The notes: generated by a model from the letters alone, not told the origin. DNA of 64,000 nucleotides from Paenibacillus woosongensis (GCF_009725165.1 NZ_WNZW01000013.1:1-64000), one strand, 5' to 3'. Numbered from the stretch's first letter, positions 43,221-52,950 are shown. Numbers and translations are program-made.

Positions 43221-44060
43221 TCATTTTGCTTGAAAAGAAACTCCGTCAAACACAAATGTATTCATTGTCGTTGCCGGGGCTCCCTGAATGGTCTCGGCGT
43301 CATCCTCCAGCAAACTTAACGTCCTCCAAAAGTAAAGAACATCGTCTTGGATATGGTACCCTGCCACAGTGAGCGAATAAGAATCCGGTATCATCGCATT
43401 CATTTCCATCGTAATGCCCTTCCAGGCTTCTATAACCCGTCCTTCCTCCATGTACCAGAGGTGGGCTATTTCAACGTCCAGTCCAGTGCCTCCGGTTCGC
43501 TCCACGGTCTCGTACAGCAGCTTATCGCCTACTTGAACAGGCGATCCCGGCTTTAAGGTCTCTACCTTCCAAGGGCTCTCGAAAATCAGTCGATAATTCT
43601 CCTCTGCATCCCGATTAAAAATAAAATAATGGCCAAGATGCACTCCCCCGTCGATCGCAGCTACTACTTCTGCTTCCCCATCCCCATCGAGATCGATCAG
43701 TTCGTAGGACAAGCCCTCCACATAATAATTGTCTTCTTTCCCTTGTTCAACAATCCAGTCTGTTACCTGCTGTTTCGTAATTCCATCGTCTCCCCGACCA
43801 TTGCCCGCTCTCTCCGAATCGGTTACGATATCTATTCTATCGCTTTGCTTGTTCCAGTTCACTGTATAACCTAGTTCTTTGGCTAGAGAAAGAAGCGGGG
43901 CGTAAACTTCCCCGTCAGCTACTTCAAACCGGGACTTTAGTTGCTGTCCATCCAACGTTACGATTAACGGATGATCCGCTTCCACCGGAGGGGTTACCGT
44001 TATGCCAATTACCAACAAAGCTGCAACAGCTAAGGATCTGGCCTTGTCCTTATACTGCAT
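43221..44060 (-). CDS. Secreted protein with copper-amine-oxidase N-terminal-like domain and one FG-GAP-like motif
   Basis: Predicted extracytoplasmic protein of 279 residues with an N-terminal hydrophobic signal segment (about 8-28). Residues about 33-80 match the copper amine oxidase N-terminal fold common in Paenibacillus surface proteins (VTLDGQQLKSRFEVADGEVYAPLLSLAKELG). A later ELIDLDGDGEAEVVAAIDGG is of VCBS/FG-GAP type. No catalytic residues are recognised. Possibly involved in wall-associated binding or stress; function unknown. Confidence 0.65.
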   Translation of the reverse strand: MQYKDKARSLAVAALLVIGITVTPPVEADHPLIVTLDGQQLKSRFEVADGEVYAPLLSLAKELGYTVNWNKQSDRIDIVTDSERAGNGRGDDGITKQQVTDWIVEQGKEDNYYVEGLSYELIDLDGDGEAEVVAAIDGGVHLGHYFIFNRDAEENYRLIFESPWKVETLKPGSPVQVGDKLLYETVERTGGTGLDVEIAHLWYMEEGRVIEAWKGITMEMNAMIPDSYSLTVAGYHIQDDVLYFWRTLSLLEDDAETIQGAPATTMNTFVFDGVSFQAK

Positions 44061-44189
44061 CCATCCGTCCTTCCCTTCTCCGCAAGCGATTTCATATTAA
44101 CATACAAGCTTTGTAAACTATAGTTACATCTTACCATTAATCTAACAGCTCTTGGTATATTTTTTGTAATTCTTTTTATTTGAATAGAA

Positions 44190-44431
44190 CTAATGAATTA
44201 GCGCTATTAATAGCATCAAGAATCCTACGACTATCATAAATAAAAACGATAGCTTATCCTTGAACTTAAACCCGTTAAAGTACGGAAACACCTTCGTTAT
44301 AAGAGCCAGAAACAAGGTGGTTAACCCTGCGCTTATCCCAAAATAAACAGTGCTCTTAGTCAAATTAAAACCAGCAAATTAACTGAAACATATAGAATTA
44401 GCGTAATCATTTTTCTAAAAATGATTGGCAT
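44190..44431 (-). pseudogene. Small two-helix membrane protein gene with a frameshift
   Basis: A strong AGGAGG site precedes ATG 44431 with a short spacer. The first frame encodes about 24 residues (MPIIFRKMITLILYVSVNLL) and then stops, while the next frame continues as NLTKSTVYFGISAGLTTLFL, then FPYFNGFKFKDK and a final hydrophobic segment, ending at TAG 44190. Joining the frames gives about 80 residues with two or three membrane helices. The shift lies in GGTTTTAATTTG near 44365-44375, a homopolymer-like spot, so a sequencing error is possible. Not recognised. Confidence 0.5.
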
Positions 44432-44513
44432 TATACCTCCTCATCATCCGAATCGCCCATACAAGTGAATTTTACCAGACAAACTCTTATTTTGTAATCA
44501 TTTCCTTTGTGAT

Positions 44514-44560
44514 AAAAAAAGAGCTGCCCGCAGGTTTATATAAACCTGCAGTAGCAGCTC
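44514..44560 (-). terminator. Terminator of the pdh operon
   Basis: Minus strand GAGCTGCTACTGCAGGTTT pairs with AAACCTGCGGGCAGCTC around an ATAT loop (44521-44560), then TTTTTTT (44514-44520). Strong. Confidence 0.9.
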
Positions 44561-44606
44561 ATCCATATGCTTAGGAGTTTGTGTAACTCTTAGGAGTTAC
44601 GTGAAA

Positions 44607-46022
44607 TTAACGGGAAATAATGTGGATCGGTTTGCCTTCGACAACCTCAGCCGCTTCCATCGCGATTTCGCCCAGTGTTGGGTGAGCGTGGATCGTCAGG
44701 GAGATATCTTCAAGCGTCGCGCCCATTTCAATCGCCAGCGCAATTTCAGTAATGAGGTTGGATGCTTCAATACCAACGATCTGCGCGCCGATGACAAGGT
44801 CGTTCTCCGCGTTGGCGACAAGCTTCATGAAGCCCTCAGGATGATTCAAGGAAACCGCACGGCCATTTCCGGCAAACGGGAATTTACCAGATTTGACTTT
44901 AATGCCCTTCTCCTTGGCTTCCTTCTCGGTCATACCTACGCTAGAGCATTCTGGATCGGTGAAAACAACAGCAGGGATCGCTTTGTAGTCCACAACTGAA
45001 GGCAGTCCTGCGATAGCTTCAGCCGCCACTTTACCTTCGTAAGAAGCTTTGTGAGCGAGTGCCAGACCTGGTACGATATCGCCGATCGCGAAGATTTTCG
45101 GATTGGATGTGCGTCCTTGATGGTCAACTTTAACGAGGCCGCGATCGTCCAGCTCAACGCCTGCCAGATCAAGACCAAGCTCGCCATCTGTGTTTGGACG
45201 GCGTCCTACGGTAACAAGCAAGTAATCCGCCGTAATTTCTTTACTTTCACCGTTCACGGTGTATTTAATCGTAACATCTTTATCCGTCTGAACTGCACTT
45301 TCTGCTTTGGCGTTGGTTACGATCTCGATACCTGTTTTCTCCATGCTCTTCGCCACAAGACGAGTCATGTCCTTGTCAAAACCAGGAAGAACCGTGTCAA
45401 GTCCTTCAATAATCGTTACTTTAGTTCCGAATTTGGACATCATTTGTCCAAGCTCAGCACCGATATATCCACCGCCGATAACAACTAGGCTTCCAGGAAG
45501 TTCTTGGAGCTCCAGCGCTTCTGTAGAAGATAGGATGCGTCCGCCGAACGGGAATGGCTTCAGTTCGATTGGACGGGAACCCGTTGCCAAGATGCAATGT
45601 TTGAAACGGTAACGAGGTGCTTCATAATCGTTAAAGACGCGAGCTTCGTTCTCATTAATGAACATCACTTCGCCATTAAATACTTCAACTTTGTTGCCTT
45701 TCAGCAAACCGCCAACACCTTGGGTCATTTGCTTAACAACGCCGTTTTTGAATTCCTGTGTTTTCGAGAAATCCACTTTTACGTTTTCCACAGAAACACC
45801 GAATACATCTGCATGTTTTGCGGACTCATATTGGTGTGCAGCGGAGATCAAAGCTTTAGAAGGAATACATCCGCGGTTCAAGCACACGCCGCCGAGTTCC
45901 GATTTATCTACAATCAGTACCTTTTGTCCGAGCTGGGCAGCGCGAATGGCTGCCACGTATCCGCCGGGACCTGCACCGACTACCAGTGTATCAATATCAA
46001 GAGAAGCGTCTCCTACGACCAT
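44607..46022 (-). CDS. pdhD: Dihydrolipoyl dehydrogenase (E3)
   Basis: FAD enzyme reoxidising lipoamide in pyruvate dehydrogenase, 471 residues. N-terminal FAD motif VVGAGPGGYVAAIRAAQ (about 13-29), the redox-active disulfide GGVCLNRGCIPSKAL (Cys about 45 and 50), the NAD-binding GGGYIGAELGQMM, the ATGSRP and GRRPNT motifs, and the C-terminal dimer-interface HAHPTLGE with catalytic His-Glu. A GGAGG within the pdhC end precedes the ATG. Last gene of pdhABCD. Confidence 0.96.
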   Translation of the reverse strand: MVVGDASLDIDTLVVGAGPGGYVAAIRAAQLGQKVLIVDKSELGGVCLNRGCIPSKALISAAHQYESAKHADVFGVSVENVKVDFSKTQEFKNGVVKQMTQGVGGLLKGNKVEVFNGEVMFINENEARVFNDYEAPRYRFKHCILATGSRPIELKPFPFGGRILSSTEALELQELPGSLVVIGGGYIGAELGQMMSKFGTKVTIIEGLDTVLPGFDKDMTRLVAKSMEKTGIEIVTNAKAESAVQTDKDVTIKYTVNGESKEITADYLLVTVGRRPNTDGELGLDLAGVELDDRGLVKVDHQGRTSNPKIFAIGDIVPGLALAHKASYEGKVAAEAIAGLPSVVDYKAIPAVVFTDPECSSVGMTEKEAKEKGIKVKSGKFPFAGNGRAVSLNHPEGFMKLVANAENDLVIGAQIVGIEASNLITEIALAIEMGATLEDISLTIHAHPTLGEIAMEAAEVVEGKPIHIISR

Positions 46023-46026
46023 GTTG

Positions 46027-47334
46027 TTATACCTCCATTACGAGCAGCTCAGGGTTGGAGAGCAGCTCTTTGATATAGTTCATGAAGTATTGAGCAGTAG
46101 CACCATCGATTAGACGATGGTCAAAGCTGAGGGACAGGGCCATAACCGGAGCTACGACAACTTCCCCGTTCTTCACAACCGGCTTCTCGCTAATACGGCC
46201 AGTTCCGAGAATAGCTACCTCAGGGTAGTTGATGATCGGAGTAAAGAACATACCGCCGGCAGAGCCGATGTTCGTAATCGAAATCGTGCTGCCTCTCATT
46301 TCGTTAGGGGACAATTTGCCTTCGCGTCCGCGAGCAGCCAAATCGCGAATCGCGTCTGCGATCATCCAGATGCTCTTGCGGTCCGCATCCTTGATCACCG
46401 GAACGATCAGACCGTTGTCCGTATCGGTTGCAATACCGATATCGTAATGCTTTTTGTATACAATTTCGTTGTTCTCTTCGTCGATCGAAGCGTTAAGCGC
46501 TGGGAATTGACGAGCAGCTGCAACAAGCGCTTTGACGATAAACGGAAGATAAGTCACTTTCGTGCCTTTCTTCTCGGCGATCGGTTTCATACGCGTACGG
46601 AACGCTACCAGCTCGGTTACGTCAACTTCGTCCATGATTGTAACGTGAGGAGCTGTGTACGCGGATTTAACCATCGCATTGGAGATCGCTTTGCGGATGC
46701 CTTTGAACGGTACGCGCTCTTCTTCGGCGCTTACGCTGACCGCTGCCGGAGCTGCTGCTGCTGGAGCCGCTTCTGCTGCTTTCGCGCTCTCTTGTGCTGC
46801 AGCCGGTGTTCCGCCGCCGCTCAGGAATGCTTCCACGTCTTCGCGTGTAATTTTGCCTGCTTTGCCGGAGCCTTGAACCTGGTTCAAATCTACGCCTTTC
46901 TCGCGAGCGAATTTACGTACGCTAGGCGTAGCCAGGATTTCGCGGTTTGGTGCCGCTGGAGCAGCAGCGCTGTCCTTGCCAGCCGCCGGATTCTCGGTTG
47001 CCGGAGAATCTTTCGTATCCGCTCCGCCTTGTGCTGCATCGGCTTCTTGAGCGCTATGCTCTTCTGCTGCGCCCTCTTGCTCTGGAATGTCGCCTTCAGC
47101 GTCGATAACAGCGACGACTTGACCTACGCGGAACACGGCGCCGTCCGTACCGAACACCTCTTGCACCGTACCATTTACCGGACAAGGAACCTCAACGACC
47201 GCCTTGTCGTTTTGCACTTCCATAATAATATCGTCGTCGGTTACTTTATCGCCGACTTTGATATGCATTTTAATAATTTCGCCTTCGTGAAGCCCCTCGC
47301 CAAGCTCAGGGAAACGATATTCAAATTTAGCCAC
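46027..47334 (-). CDS. pdhC: Dihydrolipoamide acetyltransferase (E2) of pyruvate dehydrogenase
   Basis: Core acetyltransferase, 435 residues, GTG start behind AGGAGG. The lipoyl domain (about 2-78) has the lipoylated Lys in [10 protein letters not shown]; an Ala/Pro/Glu-rich linker (about 80-130) precedes the E3-binding domain [16 protein letters not shown] (about 135-150) and a second Ala-rich linker. The catalytic domain (about 205-435) ends with [10 protein letters not shown] carrying the active His and Asp. Upstream pdhB and downstream pdhD are close. The high Ala/Pro codon content explains a long non-coding open frame on the opposite strand. Confidence 0.96.
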   Translation of the reverse strand: MAKFEYRFPELGEGLHEGEIIKMHIKVGDKVTDDDIIMEVQNDKAVVEVPCPVNGTVQEVFGTDGAVFRVGQVVAVIDAEGDIPEQEGAAEEHSAQEADAAQGGADTKDSPATENPAAGKDSAAAPAAPNREILATPSVRKFAREKGVDLNQVQGSGKAGKITREDVEAFLSGGGTPAAAQESAKAAEAAPAAAAPAAVSVSAEEERVPFKGIRKAISNAMVKSAYTAPHVTIMDEVDVTELVAFRTRMKPIAEKKGTKVTYLPFIVKALVAAARQFPALNASIDEENNEIVYKKHYDIGIATDTDNGLIVPVIKDADRKSIWMIADAIRDLAARGREGKLSPNEMRGSTISITNIGSAGGMFFTPIINYPEVAILGTGRISEKPVVKNGEVVVAPVMALSLSFDHRLIDGATAQYFMNYIKELLSNPELLVMEV

Positions 47335-47360
47335 CTGGAAGACCTCCTAGTTCATTAAGA

Positions 47361-48338
47361 TTAAAATTCGAGTACTTTATTCACTCCTGCAATAATCGTA
47401 GCCGGAGACGGAAGCCATTGATCTTCGATTTGCGCGAACGGATAGACAGTATCCGGCGGAGCAACACGAAGAACCGGCGCTTCCAAGTGAAGGATCGCTT
47501 TCTCGTTAATTTGAGCGATAACCTCTGCAGCGATACCTGCAGATTTTTGCGCTTCTTGAACGATAATAGCGCGGTTTGTTTTCTTCACCGATTCAATAAC
47601 GGTGTCAATGTCAAGAGGCACGAGCGTACGGAGGTCGATTACCTCTGCCTTAATGCCGTTCTTCTCAAGCTCCTCTGCCGCTTTAACCGCCGTATGAACC
47701 ATTAGGCCGTAAGCGACGATCGTTACGTCAGAGCCCTCGCGAACGACTTTCGCTTTGCCGATCTCAACAGTATACTCGCCTTCTGGCACTTCTTCACGGT
47801 AAGCATGATACAGGTTCAAGTGCTCCATGAAGAAAACTGGGTCATTGTCGCGGATAGCAGAAATCATCAAACCTTTAGCGTCGTAAGGGTTGGATGGAAT
47901 CACTAATTTAATACCCGGAGTTTGCGCGATCAAACCTTCCAATGCGTCTGTATGCAGCTCAGCTGCTTTAACGCCCCCGCCGAACGGAGTACGGAATACG
48001 ATCGGCGCGTTGTAGCGGCCGCCGGAACGGTAACGCATACGGGCTGCCTGAACAACGATTTGATCGAGCGCTTCAAAGATAAAACCTACGAACTGGATTT
48101 CAGCAATCGGACGGAATCCTTGGATCCCCAAACCTACTGCCATACCGCCAATTGCGGATTCTGCGAGCGGCGTATCGAATACGCGCTCTTCACCGAACTG
48201 TTTTTGCAAGCCTTCCGTAGCACGGAATACGCCACCGACATTTCCGACGTCTTCCCCGAAGATCAGAACGTTAGGGTCACGTTCTAATTCCACGCGCATC
48301 GCATCACGAATCGCTTCTTTTAAATTCATTTGTGCCAT
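47361..48338 (-). CDS. pdhB: Pyruvate dehydrogenase E1 component, beta subunit
   Basis: Thiamine diphosphate-dependent decarboxylase subunit, 325 residues. The start at 48338 ([14 protein letters not shown]) is preferred over upstream ATGs because it matches the B. subtilis PdhB N-terminus and length and has GAGGAGG upstream. Visible motifs include [31 protein letters not shown] with the cofactor-contacting Glu, RMRYRSGG and [11 protein letters not shown] in the C-terminal domain. Second gene of pdhABCD. Confidence 0.96.
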   Translation of the reverse strand: MAQMNLKEAIRDAMRVELERDPNVLIFGEDVGNVGGVFRATEGLQKQFGEERVFDTPLAESAIGGMAVGLGIQGFRPIAEIQFVGFIFEALDQIVVQAARMRYRSGGRYNAPIVFRTPFGGGVKAAELHTDALEGLIAQTPGIKLVIPSNPYDAKGLMISAIRDNDPVFFMEHLNLYHAYREEVPEGEYTVEIGKAKVVREGSDVTIVAYGLMVHTAVKAAEELEKNGIKAEVIDLRTLVPLDIDTVIESVKKTNRAIIVQEAQKSAGIAAEVIAQINEKAILHLEAPVLRVAPPDTVYPFAQIEDQWLPSPATIIAGVNKVLEF

Positions 48339-48422
48339 TAGATTCATATCCTCCTCATTAAGAAACAATCAGACTTTTACTGCCAAGCATTCATTAATGC
48401 TCTTTGGTCCTGCTTATCGTCC

Positions 48423-49502
48423 TTACTGGAATTCTGCTTTTTGCTCTTCCAGATGTTTAGGCGTCGTTTCAAACATGCTATCGATCAGACCAGGAATGGT
48501 CATTTTTTCGGTTTGCTCAGCTTTTTTGATTTGCTCGTTAACCGTAGCTTTGGCTTCTTCCTTCACGCGAGCGGTATCTTCTTCTGTCCAAAGGCCTTTC
48601 TTCTCCAGGTATTTGGCAAGACGTGCGATTGGATCCTTCTCGCTCCACTCACCTTCTTCTTCTTTCGTGCGGTACTTGGAAGTATCGTCGGACAAGGAGT
48701 GTGGACGGAAACGGTAAGTAACGGCTTCGATCAATGTAGCACCTTCACCATTGCGGGCGCGCTCTGCTGCTTCTTGAACAGCGCTGATGACGGCAAACAC
48801 GTCCATACCGTCGATTTTCACGCCGCGGATCCCTGCTGCAACCGCTTTGTGAGCGATCGATAGAGCTGCGGTTTGTTTGGAGAACGGAGTTGTGATCGCA
48901 TATCCGTTGTTTTGCACAAAGAAAATAACCGGCAGTTTATAAACTCCAGCAAAGTTGAGTGCTTCGTAGAAATCGCCCTCGGAGGATCCCCCGTCACCTG
49001 TGTATGTGATAGCGACTTGCTGCTGCTTCTTCAATTTGTATCCCATAGCGATACCCATGGCATGAAGCACTTGGGCGCCGATAATGATTTGTGGCATAAG
49101 TACGTTGACGCCTTCCGGAATTTGACCGCCGTGCTGATGTCCGCGGGAATACAGGAATGCTTGATACAGCGGAAGACCATGCCATACGAGCTGCGGCATA
49201 TCACGGTAGCCCGGGCAAATGAAGTCGTCCTTGTTCAGAGCGAACTCGCTTCCCACCATCGTAGCTTCTTGGCCAGATACAGGCGCATAGAATCCAAGAC
49301 GGCCTTGACGGCCCAGGTTGATGGCTCTTTCATCCCATGTACGGGTAAATACCATGCGGTACATTAACTCTTTCAATTGATCATCACTTAAATTAGGAAC
49401 TTTATCTTTGTTAACGATTTCACCGTCCGGGGATAGCACGGACAAAGCTTCGACTTCCTCAGTGTATACTTCGTAAGGAACCCTGCTCTTGTTCTTGCTC
49501 AT
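48423..49502 (-). CDS. pdhA: Pyruvate dehydrogenase E1 component, alpha subunit
   Basis: Thiamine diphosphate-binding subunit, about 359 residues, start at ATG 49502 behind GAGGTGAAG. The cofactor motif begins GDGGSSEGDFYEALNFAG and ends at VQNN (about 161-190). GQEATMVGSEFAL, the CPGYRDMPQ region and the phosphorylation-loop-like YRFRPHSLSDDTSKYR are typical of branched PDH E1-alpha. First gene of the operon with a strong sigma-A promoter. Confidence 0.96.
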   Translation of the reverse strand: MSKNKSRVPYEVYTEEVEALSVLSPDGEIVNKDKVPNLSDDQLKELMYRMVFTRTWDERAINLGRQGRLGFYAPVSGQEATMVGSEFALNKDDFICPGYRDMPQLVWHGLPLYQAFLYSRGHQHGGQIPEGVNVLMPQIIIGAQVLHAMGIAMGYKLKKQQQVAITYTGDGGSSEGDFYEALNFAGVYKLPVIFFVQNNGYAITTPFSKQTAALSIAHKAVAAGIRGVKIDGMDVFAVISAVQEAAERARNGEGATLIEAVTYRFRPHSLSDDTSKYRTKEEEGEWSEKDPIARLAKYLEKKGLWTEEDTARVKEEAKATVNEQIKKAEQTEKMTIPGLIDSMFETTPKHLEEQKAEFQ

Positions 49503-49554
49503 TTTCTTCACCTCGACAAAAAATTTGATTATCATGTGCTGCTGTTATAGAATT

Positions 49555-49584
49555 ATTATACATCTGTTCCACTCAATAAGTCAA
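49555..49584 (-). promoter_or_regulatory. Sigma-A promoter of pdhABCD
   Basis: Minus strand TTGACT (49579-49584), 18-base spacer, TATAAT (49555-49560). The transcript leader is about 45 bases before the pdhA ATG. Confidence 0.85.
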
Positions 49585-49756
49585 AGATATTCCGGTAATT
49601 TGTACTTTATACTTATCTTTGTATGTATAACAGCGTATCATTTTTACTATAACAGAAGCCAGATTTAAAACCAGTGAATGGAACACTTACTCTAACGGTT
49701 ATCTTAACTTATCAGCCATTTAAAAGCAAAATGCAAAGACGGGAGCGTGTTGTATT

Positions 49757-50485
49757 ATGACGGATTCGCGCTATTTAAAACGAACGATCGTCAAGGAAGA
49801 AATCGACAGCAAATACTTGGGCGAGAAGCGGTCGCTGCGGATTTATTTGCCTCCGGGCTATAATGAAATCCTCAGTTATCCTGTCGTATATTGTCAGGAC
49901 GGAGAAGAATTTTTCAATTACGGCCGAATCGCTACTCATGCGAACCGCCTCATCCTGGATGAAGGGCTCGACCCGTTCATCATTGTTGGCGTCGAGGTTG
50001 ATACATCGGTGCGTACCGAGGAGTATGCTCCTTTCGGCAACCGCTTCGACGCTTATATTTCCTGCTTCACTGAAGAAATTATTCCCTACGTTGAGAGCAA
50101 ATATCCGGTTCGCCGCGATGCTGACGAACGTATTTTGGCCGGAGATTCGCTAGGCGGCACCATTTCGCTGCATATCGCTATGAAAAAACCTGAGCTGTTT
50201 TCCAAAGTGATCAGCTTGTCCGGCGCGTTTTACGAAAAAACCCAGCAGCTGGTAGCCGAAGAATCTGACTTGTCCTTCCTTTCCTTATATATGATCGTCG
50301 GCCTGCAGGAGGACAATTACACGACAGATACAGGAACGTATAATTTTGTGGAGCTGAACCGGGCGACCAAATCGCTCCTGGAAGAGCGCGGCGCCCAAAT
50401 CCGGTACCTTGAAAAAGACGGTAAGCATTTATGGGGTTTCTGGCAGAACGAGCTGCCTGATGCGCTCCTGCATTTTTTGAAATAG
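49757..50485 (+). CDS. Esterase (alpha/beta hydrolase, IroE/esterase D-like)
   Basis: Cytosolic serine hydrolase of 242 residues, no signal peptide. It begins with a family-typical beta-strand module RSLRIYLPPGYNE, SYPVVYCQDGEEFFNY, and has the nucleophile elbow GDSLGGTISLHIA with Ser (about 136) and the acidic and basic partners near VGLQEDNY and GKHLWGFW (His about 225). The fold resembles putative esterases such as feruloyl/enterochelin-type. Substrate unknown. GGGAG lies upstream of the ATG. Confidence 0.82.
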   Translation: MTDSRYLKRTIVKEEIDSKYLGEKRSLRIYLPPGYNEILSYPVVYCQDGEEFFNYGRIATHANRLILDEGLDPFIIVGVEVDTSVRTEEYAPFGNRFDAYISCFTEEIIPYVESKYPVRRDADERILAGDSLGGTISLHIAMKKPELFSKVISLSGAFYEKTQQLVAEESDLSFLSLYMIVGLQEDNYTTDTGTYNFVELNRATKSLLEERGAQIRYLEKDGKHLWGFWQNELPDALLHFLK

Positions 50486-50551
50486 TGCGTGCAGTCATCA
50501 AAAAATAAGCTGCCTCCAGAGCGTGGTGGCGCTTTCAAATCAACTTGATTT

Positions 50552-50580
50552 AAAGAGAAGCCGCTGCGGCTTCTCTTTTT
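50552..50580 (+). terminator. Terminator after the esterase gene
   Basis: AAAGAGAAGCCGC and its complement GGCTTCTCTTT form a GC-rich stem followed by TTT; 66 bases after the stop. Confidence 0.85.
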
Positions 50581-50701
50581 GCTTCTTATATAATACACGC
50601 ACTAGAATCATTGTAGTCTGACCTGGTAAAATTGTGCAAGCCTTAAATCTGTTTTATACTGGAGTTGGGGCATGTTCCGCAAAATGAAAGGAAGTAGAGA
50701 T

Positions 50702-51343
50702 ATGACTGAGAAAAGAGTGCTCATTTTTGCAGGCGGCAATATGAATCCTGTATTTTTGGAGGAGATCAGGCAGAATGATCTGGTTATAGGCGCAGATCGC
50801 GGTGCATTATTTCTCGTAGAGCATGGTATCCACCCTCATATCTCCGTCGGAGATTTTGATTCCATTACACCGGAGGAGCTGGAGAAGGTTAAATGTGCCA
50901 GCGGCAAAATCATTACATGTGATCCAATAAATAAAGATTTGACGGATACCGAGCTGGCCTATGTGACCGCTATGGATAATGAAGCCACAGAAATCATCAT
51001 GATGGGCGTGACTGGTTCAAGAATGGATCATACGCTAGCCAACATTCAAATCATGCTCAGAGGTTTGCAGCACCAGGTCCAAAGCGCGATTTACGACACC
51101 CACAACTATATTACGCTCACCGGATCTACCATCACCATCCAGGAGCGCGGCTTCACTTACGCATCTTTGGTTCCTCTTACGCCGGAAGTGACCGGGATAA
51201 CACTGGACGGGTTCATGTATCCCCTAGACAATGCAACGCTTCGGATGGGGCAGTCGCTTGGGATCAGCAATCGCCTTATCGGTCAGGAAGGAACCATCCG
51301 GATCGAGAGCGGTCTGCTTTTAATCATCCAAAGCCGGGATTAA
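50702..51343 (+). CDS. thiN: Thiamine diphosphokinase (thiamine pyrophosphokinase)
   Basis: Transfers pyrophosphate from ATP to thiamine, giving the cofactor used by PdhA and others; 213 residues. The start at ATG 50702 has AAAGGAAG upstream; the frame extends to 50672 without a site. Motifs: GADRGALFLVEHGI (about 25-38), GDFDSITPEEL (about 46-56), NKDLTDTELA (metal-site Asp), GVTGSRMDHTLANI, and a C-terminal beta-barrel with GLSNRL-like ISNRLIGQEG. Typical YloS homologue. No TPP riboswitch is seen upstream. Confidence 0.9.
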   Translation: MTEKRVLIFAGGNMNPVFLEEIRQNDLVIGADRGALFLVEHGIHPHISVGDFDSITPEELEKVKCASGKIITCDPINKDLTDTELAYVTAMDNEATEIIMMGVTGSRMDHTLANIQIMLRGLQHQVQSAIYDTHNYITLTGSTITIQERGFTYASLVPLTPEVTGITLDGFMYPLDNATLRMGQSLGISNRLIGQEGTIRIESGLLLIIQSRD

Positions 51344-51386
51344 CCACAAAATTTAAGACAAAATTGTAACTTCTAGTTACACACGA

Positions 51387-51420
51387 AGGAAACCTTGATG
51401 CTTCAAGGTTTCTTTGCTTT
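51387..51420 (+). terminator. Terminator after thiN
   Basis: GAAACCTTGA (51389-51398) pairs with TCAAGGTTTC (51403-51412) and is followed by TTTGCTTTTC. Confidence 0.8.
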
Positions 51421-51602
51421 TCTCAGTATGGATTCACTCTATATTCTTAATTTTTTGTAAACTTTAATGGTATTTTAATAAACGCCTTCAAAGCTATGGG
51501 AGACAGCGCGCTCCGCAATTCTACCAAAATATAGCTGGTATCAAACCTGTTATACTTCAAATCGAGCCGGTCAAAACAAAAACTTTGGAGGTACACAACA
51601 AC

Positions 51603-52124
51603 ATGAAATTGCACACTATATCCCAAAAAGTATTGACGGTAGGTATCGTTTCAGCTATTGGCTTTGGAACTTTGCTTGCAAGCGGAGGCGGTACGGCACA
51701 AGCGGCTGCTGCTCCTCAAAGCGCAGAAAGCGTTGCTGTTTCTAAGGGAACTCAAGTCGTTAATTTCGGAAAAAAATATATGGGCACACCTTATAAATTC
51801 GGTGCATCGACTTCAACAACAAGAGTATTCGACTGTTCTTCATTTATGAAACATATTTTTAAGCAATATGGAGTTAACCTGCCACGTACATCCGCTGCCC
51901 AATCTAAAGTAGGTAAAGCGGTATCCAAATCGAACCTGCGTCCGGGCGATATGGTCTTCTTCTCCAGCGGCAGCCGTTCGACAGGAAAAAATATTACACA
52001 CGTGGCCGTATATATGGGCAACGGTAAGATTCTGCACACTTACGGTAAACCTGGGGTAACGATCTCTGATTTGAACTCCGGAACATGGAAAAGAACTTAC
52101 ATCAAAGCTCGTCGCGTGCTGTAG
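51603..52124 (+). CDS. Secreted NlpC/P60 peptidase (C40 family)
   Basis: Cell wall endopeptidase cleaving gamma-D-Glu-diaminopimelate links, 173 residues from ATG 51603 (GGAGG eleven bases upstream). Signal peptide (about 1-37, ending AQA region), then the catalytic domain with the nucleophile Cys in FDCSSFMKHIF (about 73), the DLRPGDMVFF-type NLRPGDMVFFSS and the catalytic His in ITHVAVYMGNGKILH (about 135, second His in HTYG). No binding domain (SH3 or LysM) precedes it, so it probably acts in the wall by itself. Confidence 0.9.
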   Translation: MKLHTISQKVLTVGIVSAIGFGTLLASGGGTAQAAAAPQSAESVAVSKGTQVVNFGKKYMGTPYKFGASTSTTRVFDCSSFMKHIFKQYGVNLPRTSAAQSKVGKAVSKSNLRPGDMVFFSSGSRSTGKNITHVAVYMGNGKILHTYGKPGVTISDLNSGTWKRTYIKARRVL

Positions 52125-52221
52125 TTTGTATCAATCCGACTACGTCCGAATGTTAGCATCAGCAGATGCTTACGATATTGCAATGGGACTGTATAACTGA
52201 CACTTGATCTTCTATCATCTT

Positions 52222-52269
52222 GCAAAAGAGGCTTCCCGGCAGGCATTTCTGCCAAGGGGGCCTCTTTGT
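52222..52269. terminator. Bidirectional terminator after the NlpC/P60 gene
   Basis: AAAGAGG (52224-52230) pairs with CCTCTTT (52261-52267), with an inner GGCAG/CTGCC stem. It lies between convergent genes. Confidence 0.75.
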
Positions 52270-52272
52270 TCA

Positions 52273-52950
52273 TCAATGCATCATATAACCGGTTCCCCGG
52301 ACAGTATGGATAATCTTTCGAGCGCGCCCGCGGTCGATTTTTTTGCGTAAATGGCGGACATACACGTCTACGACATTCGTACCGGTCGCAAAGTCATACC
52401 CCCATACCTCCTGTAAAATATCATCACGATGGCACACGGTATTGGCATGCTTCGCGAGATAAACGAGCAAATCATATTCCTTCGGGGTCAGCTTGATGAT
52501 TTCCCCTTCCCGGAATACTTTGCGGCTTTTTGGCTCAATACGCAAATCCTCGAAAATGATCTCGCTTGGTTGGCCGTCGTTTAATCTCATGAACAGCCTG
52601 ACCCAATGCTCCATACGTACGGACAGCTCTTCGAAAGGGACGCTGCCGTCTACGACGTCGCTCGCCCCGGCTGCGAATGCCTCGACAAGCTGCTCCGTAC
52701 TTCGTTCAAGAAGCACGGCTACGACGGGAAATGATAACACGCCTTCATGAGCTTTAAGCAGAGCCATGGCATCGACGTCCGATACCCCTTTTTCAACCAG
52801 CATAATGTCTGGCTTCTGTTTAAGCAGTTCTTCCTTCGTCACATCTTTGTTGCGGAACCAAGTGACGTCATGTCCCGCTTCCTTCAGCTGCCGGTACAAA
52901 CGGCTGCTCTCCCGGGAGTCCCCTCCTGCCGATAATATATGAACTTCCAT
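52273..52950 (-). CDS. Orphan OmpR-type regulator with degenerate receiver domain
   Basis: DNA-binding protein of about 225 residues, start chosen at 52950 (MEVHILSAGG) behind AAGGTGG. The C-terminal winged helix is canonical (LTPKEYDLLVYLAK, EVWGYDFATGTNVVDVYV, HTVRGTGYM). The receiver-like N-terminal domain has lost the phosphorylation residues: the expected Asp site reads PDIMLVEKGVSD with Glu at about residue 53, no acidic pair is seen in the first strand, and the conserved Lys before Pro is Val in GSVPFEE. It therefore probably works without phosphorylation (pseudo-receiver), possibly through dimerisation or ligand binding. No kinase gene is adjacent. Confidence 0.85.
   Translation of the reverse strand: MEVHILSAGGDSRESSRLYRQLKEAGHDVTWFRNKDVTKEELLKQKPDIMLVEKGVSDVDAMALLKAHEGVLSFPVVAVLLERSTEQLVEAFAAGASDVVDGSVPFEELSVRMEHWVRLFMRLNDGQPSEIIFEDLRIEPKSRKVFREGEIIKLTPKEYDLLVYLAKHANTVCHRDDILQEVWGYDFATGTNVVDVYVRHLRKKIDRGRARKIIHTVRGTGYMMH

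Noticed and set aside
46117-47355. 413-codon open frame on the plus strand
   Set aside because: It lies antisense to pdhC, whose Ala/Pro-rich codons suppress stops on the opposite strand; its product has no recognisable domain.
51365-51381. Palindrome TGTAAC-TTCTA-GTTACA
   Set aside because: It lies between the thiN stop and its terminator, where a control site is not expected; probably chance.
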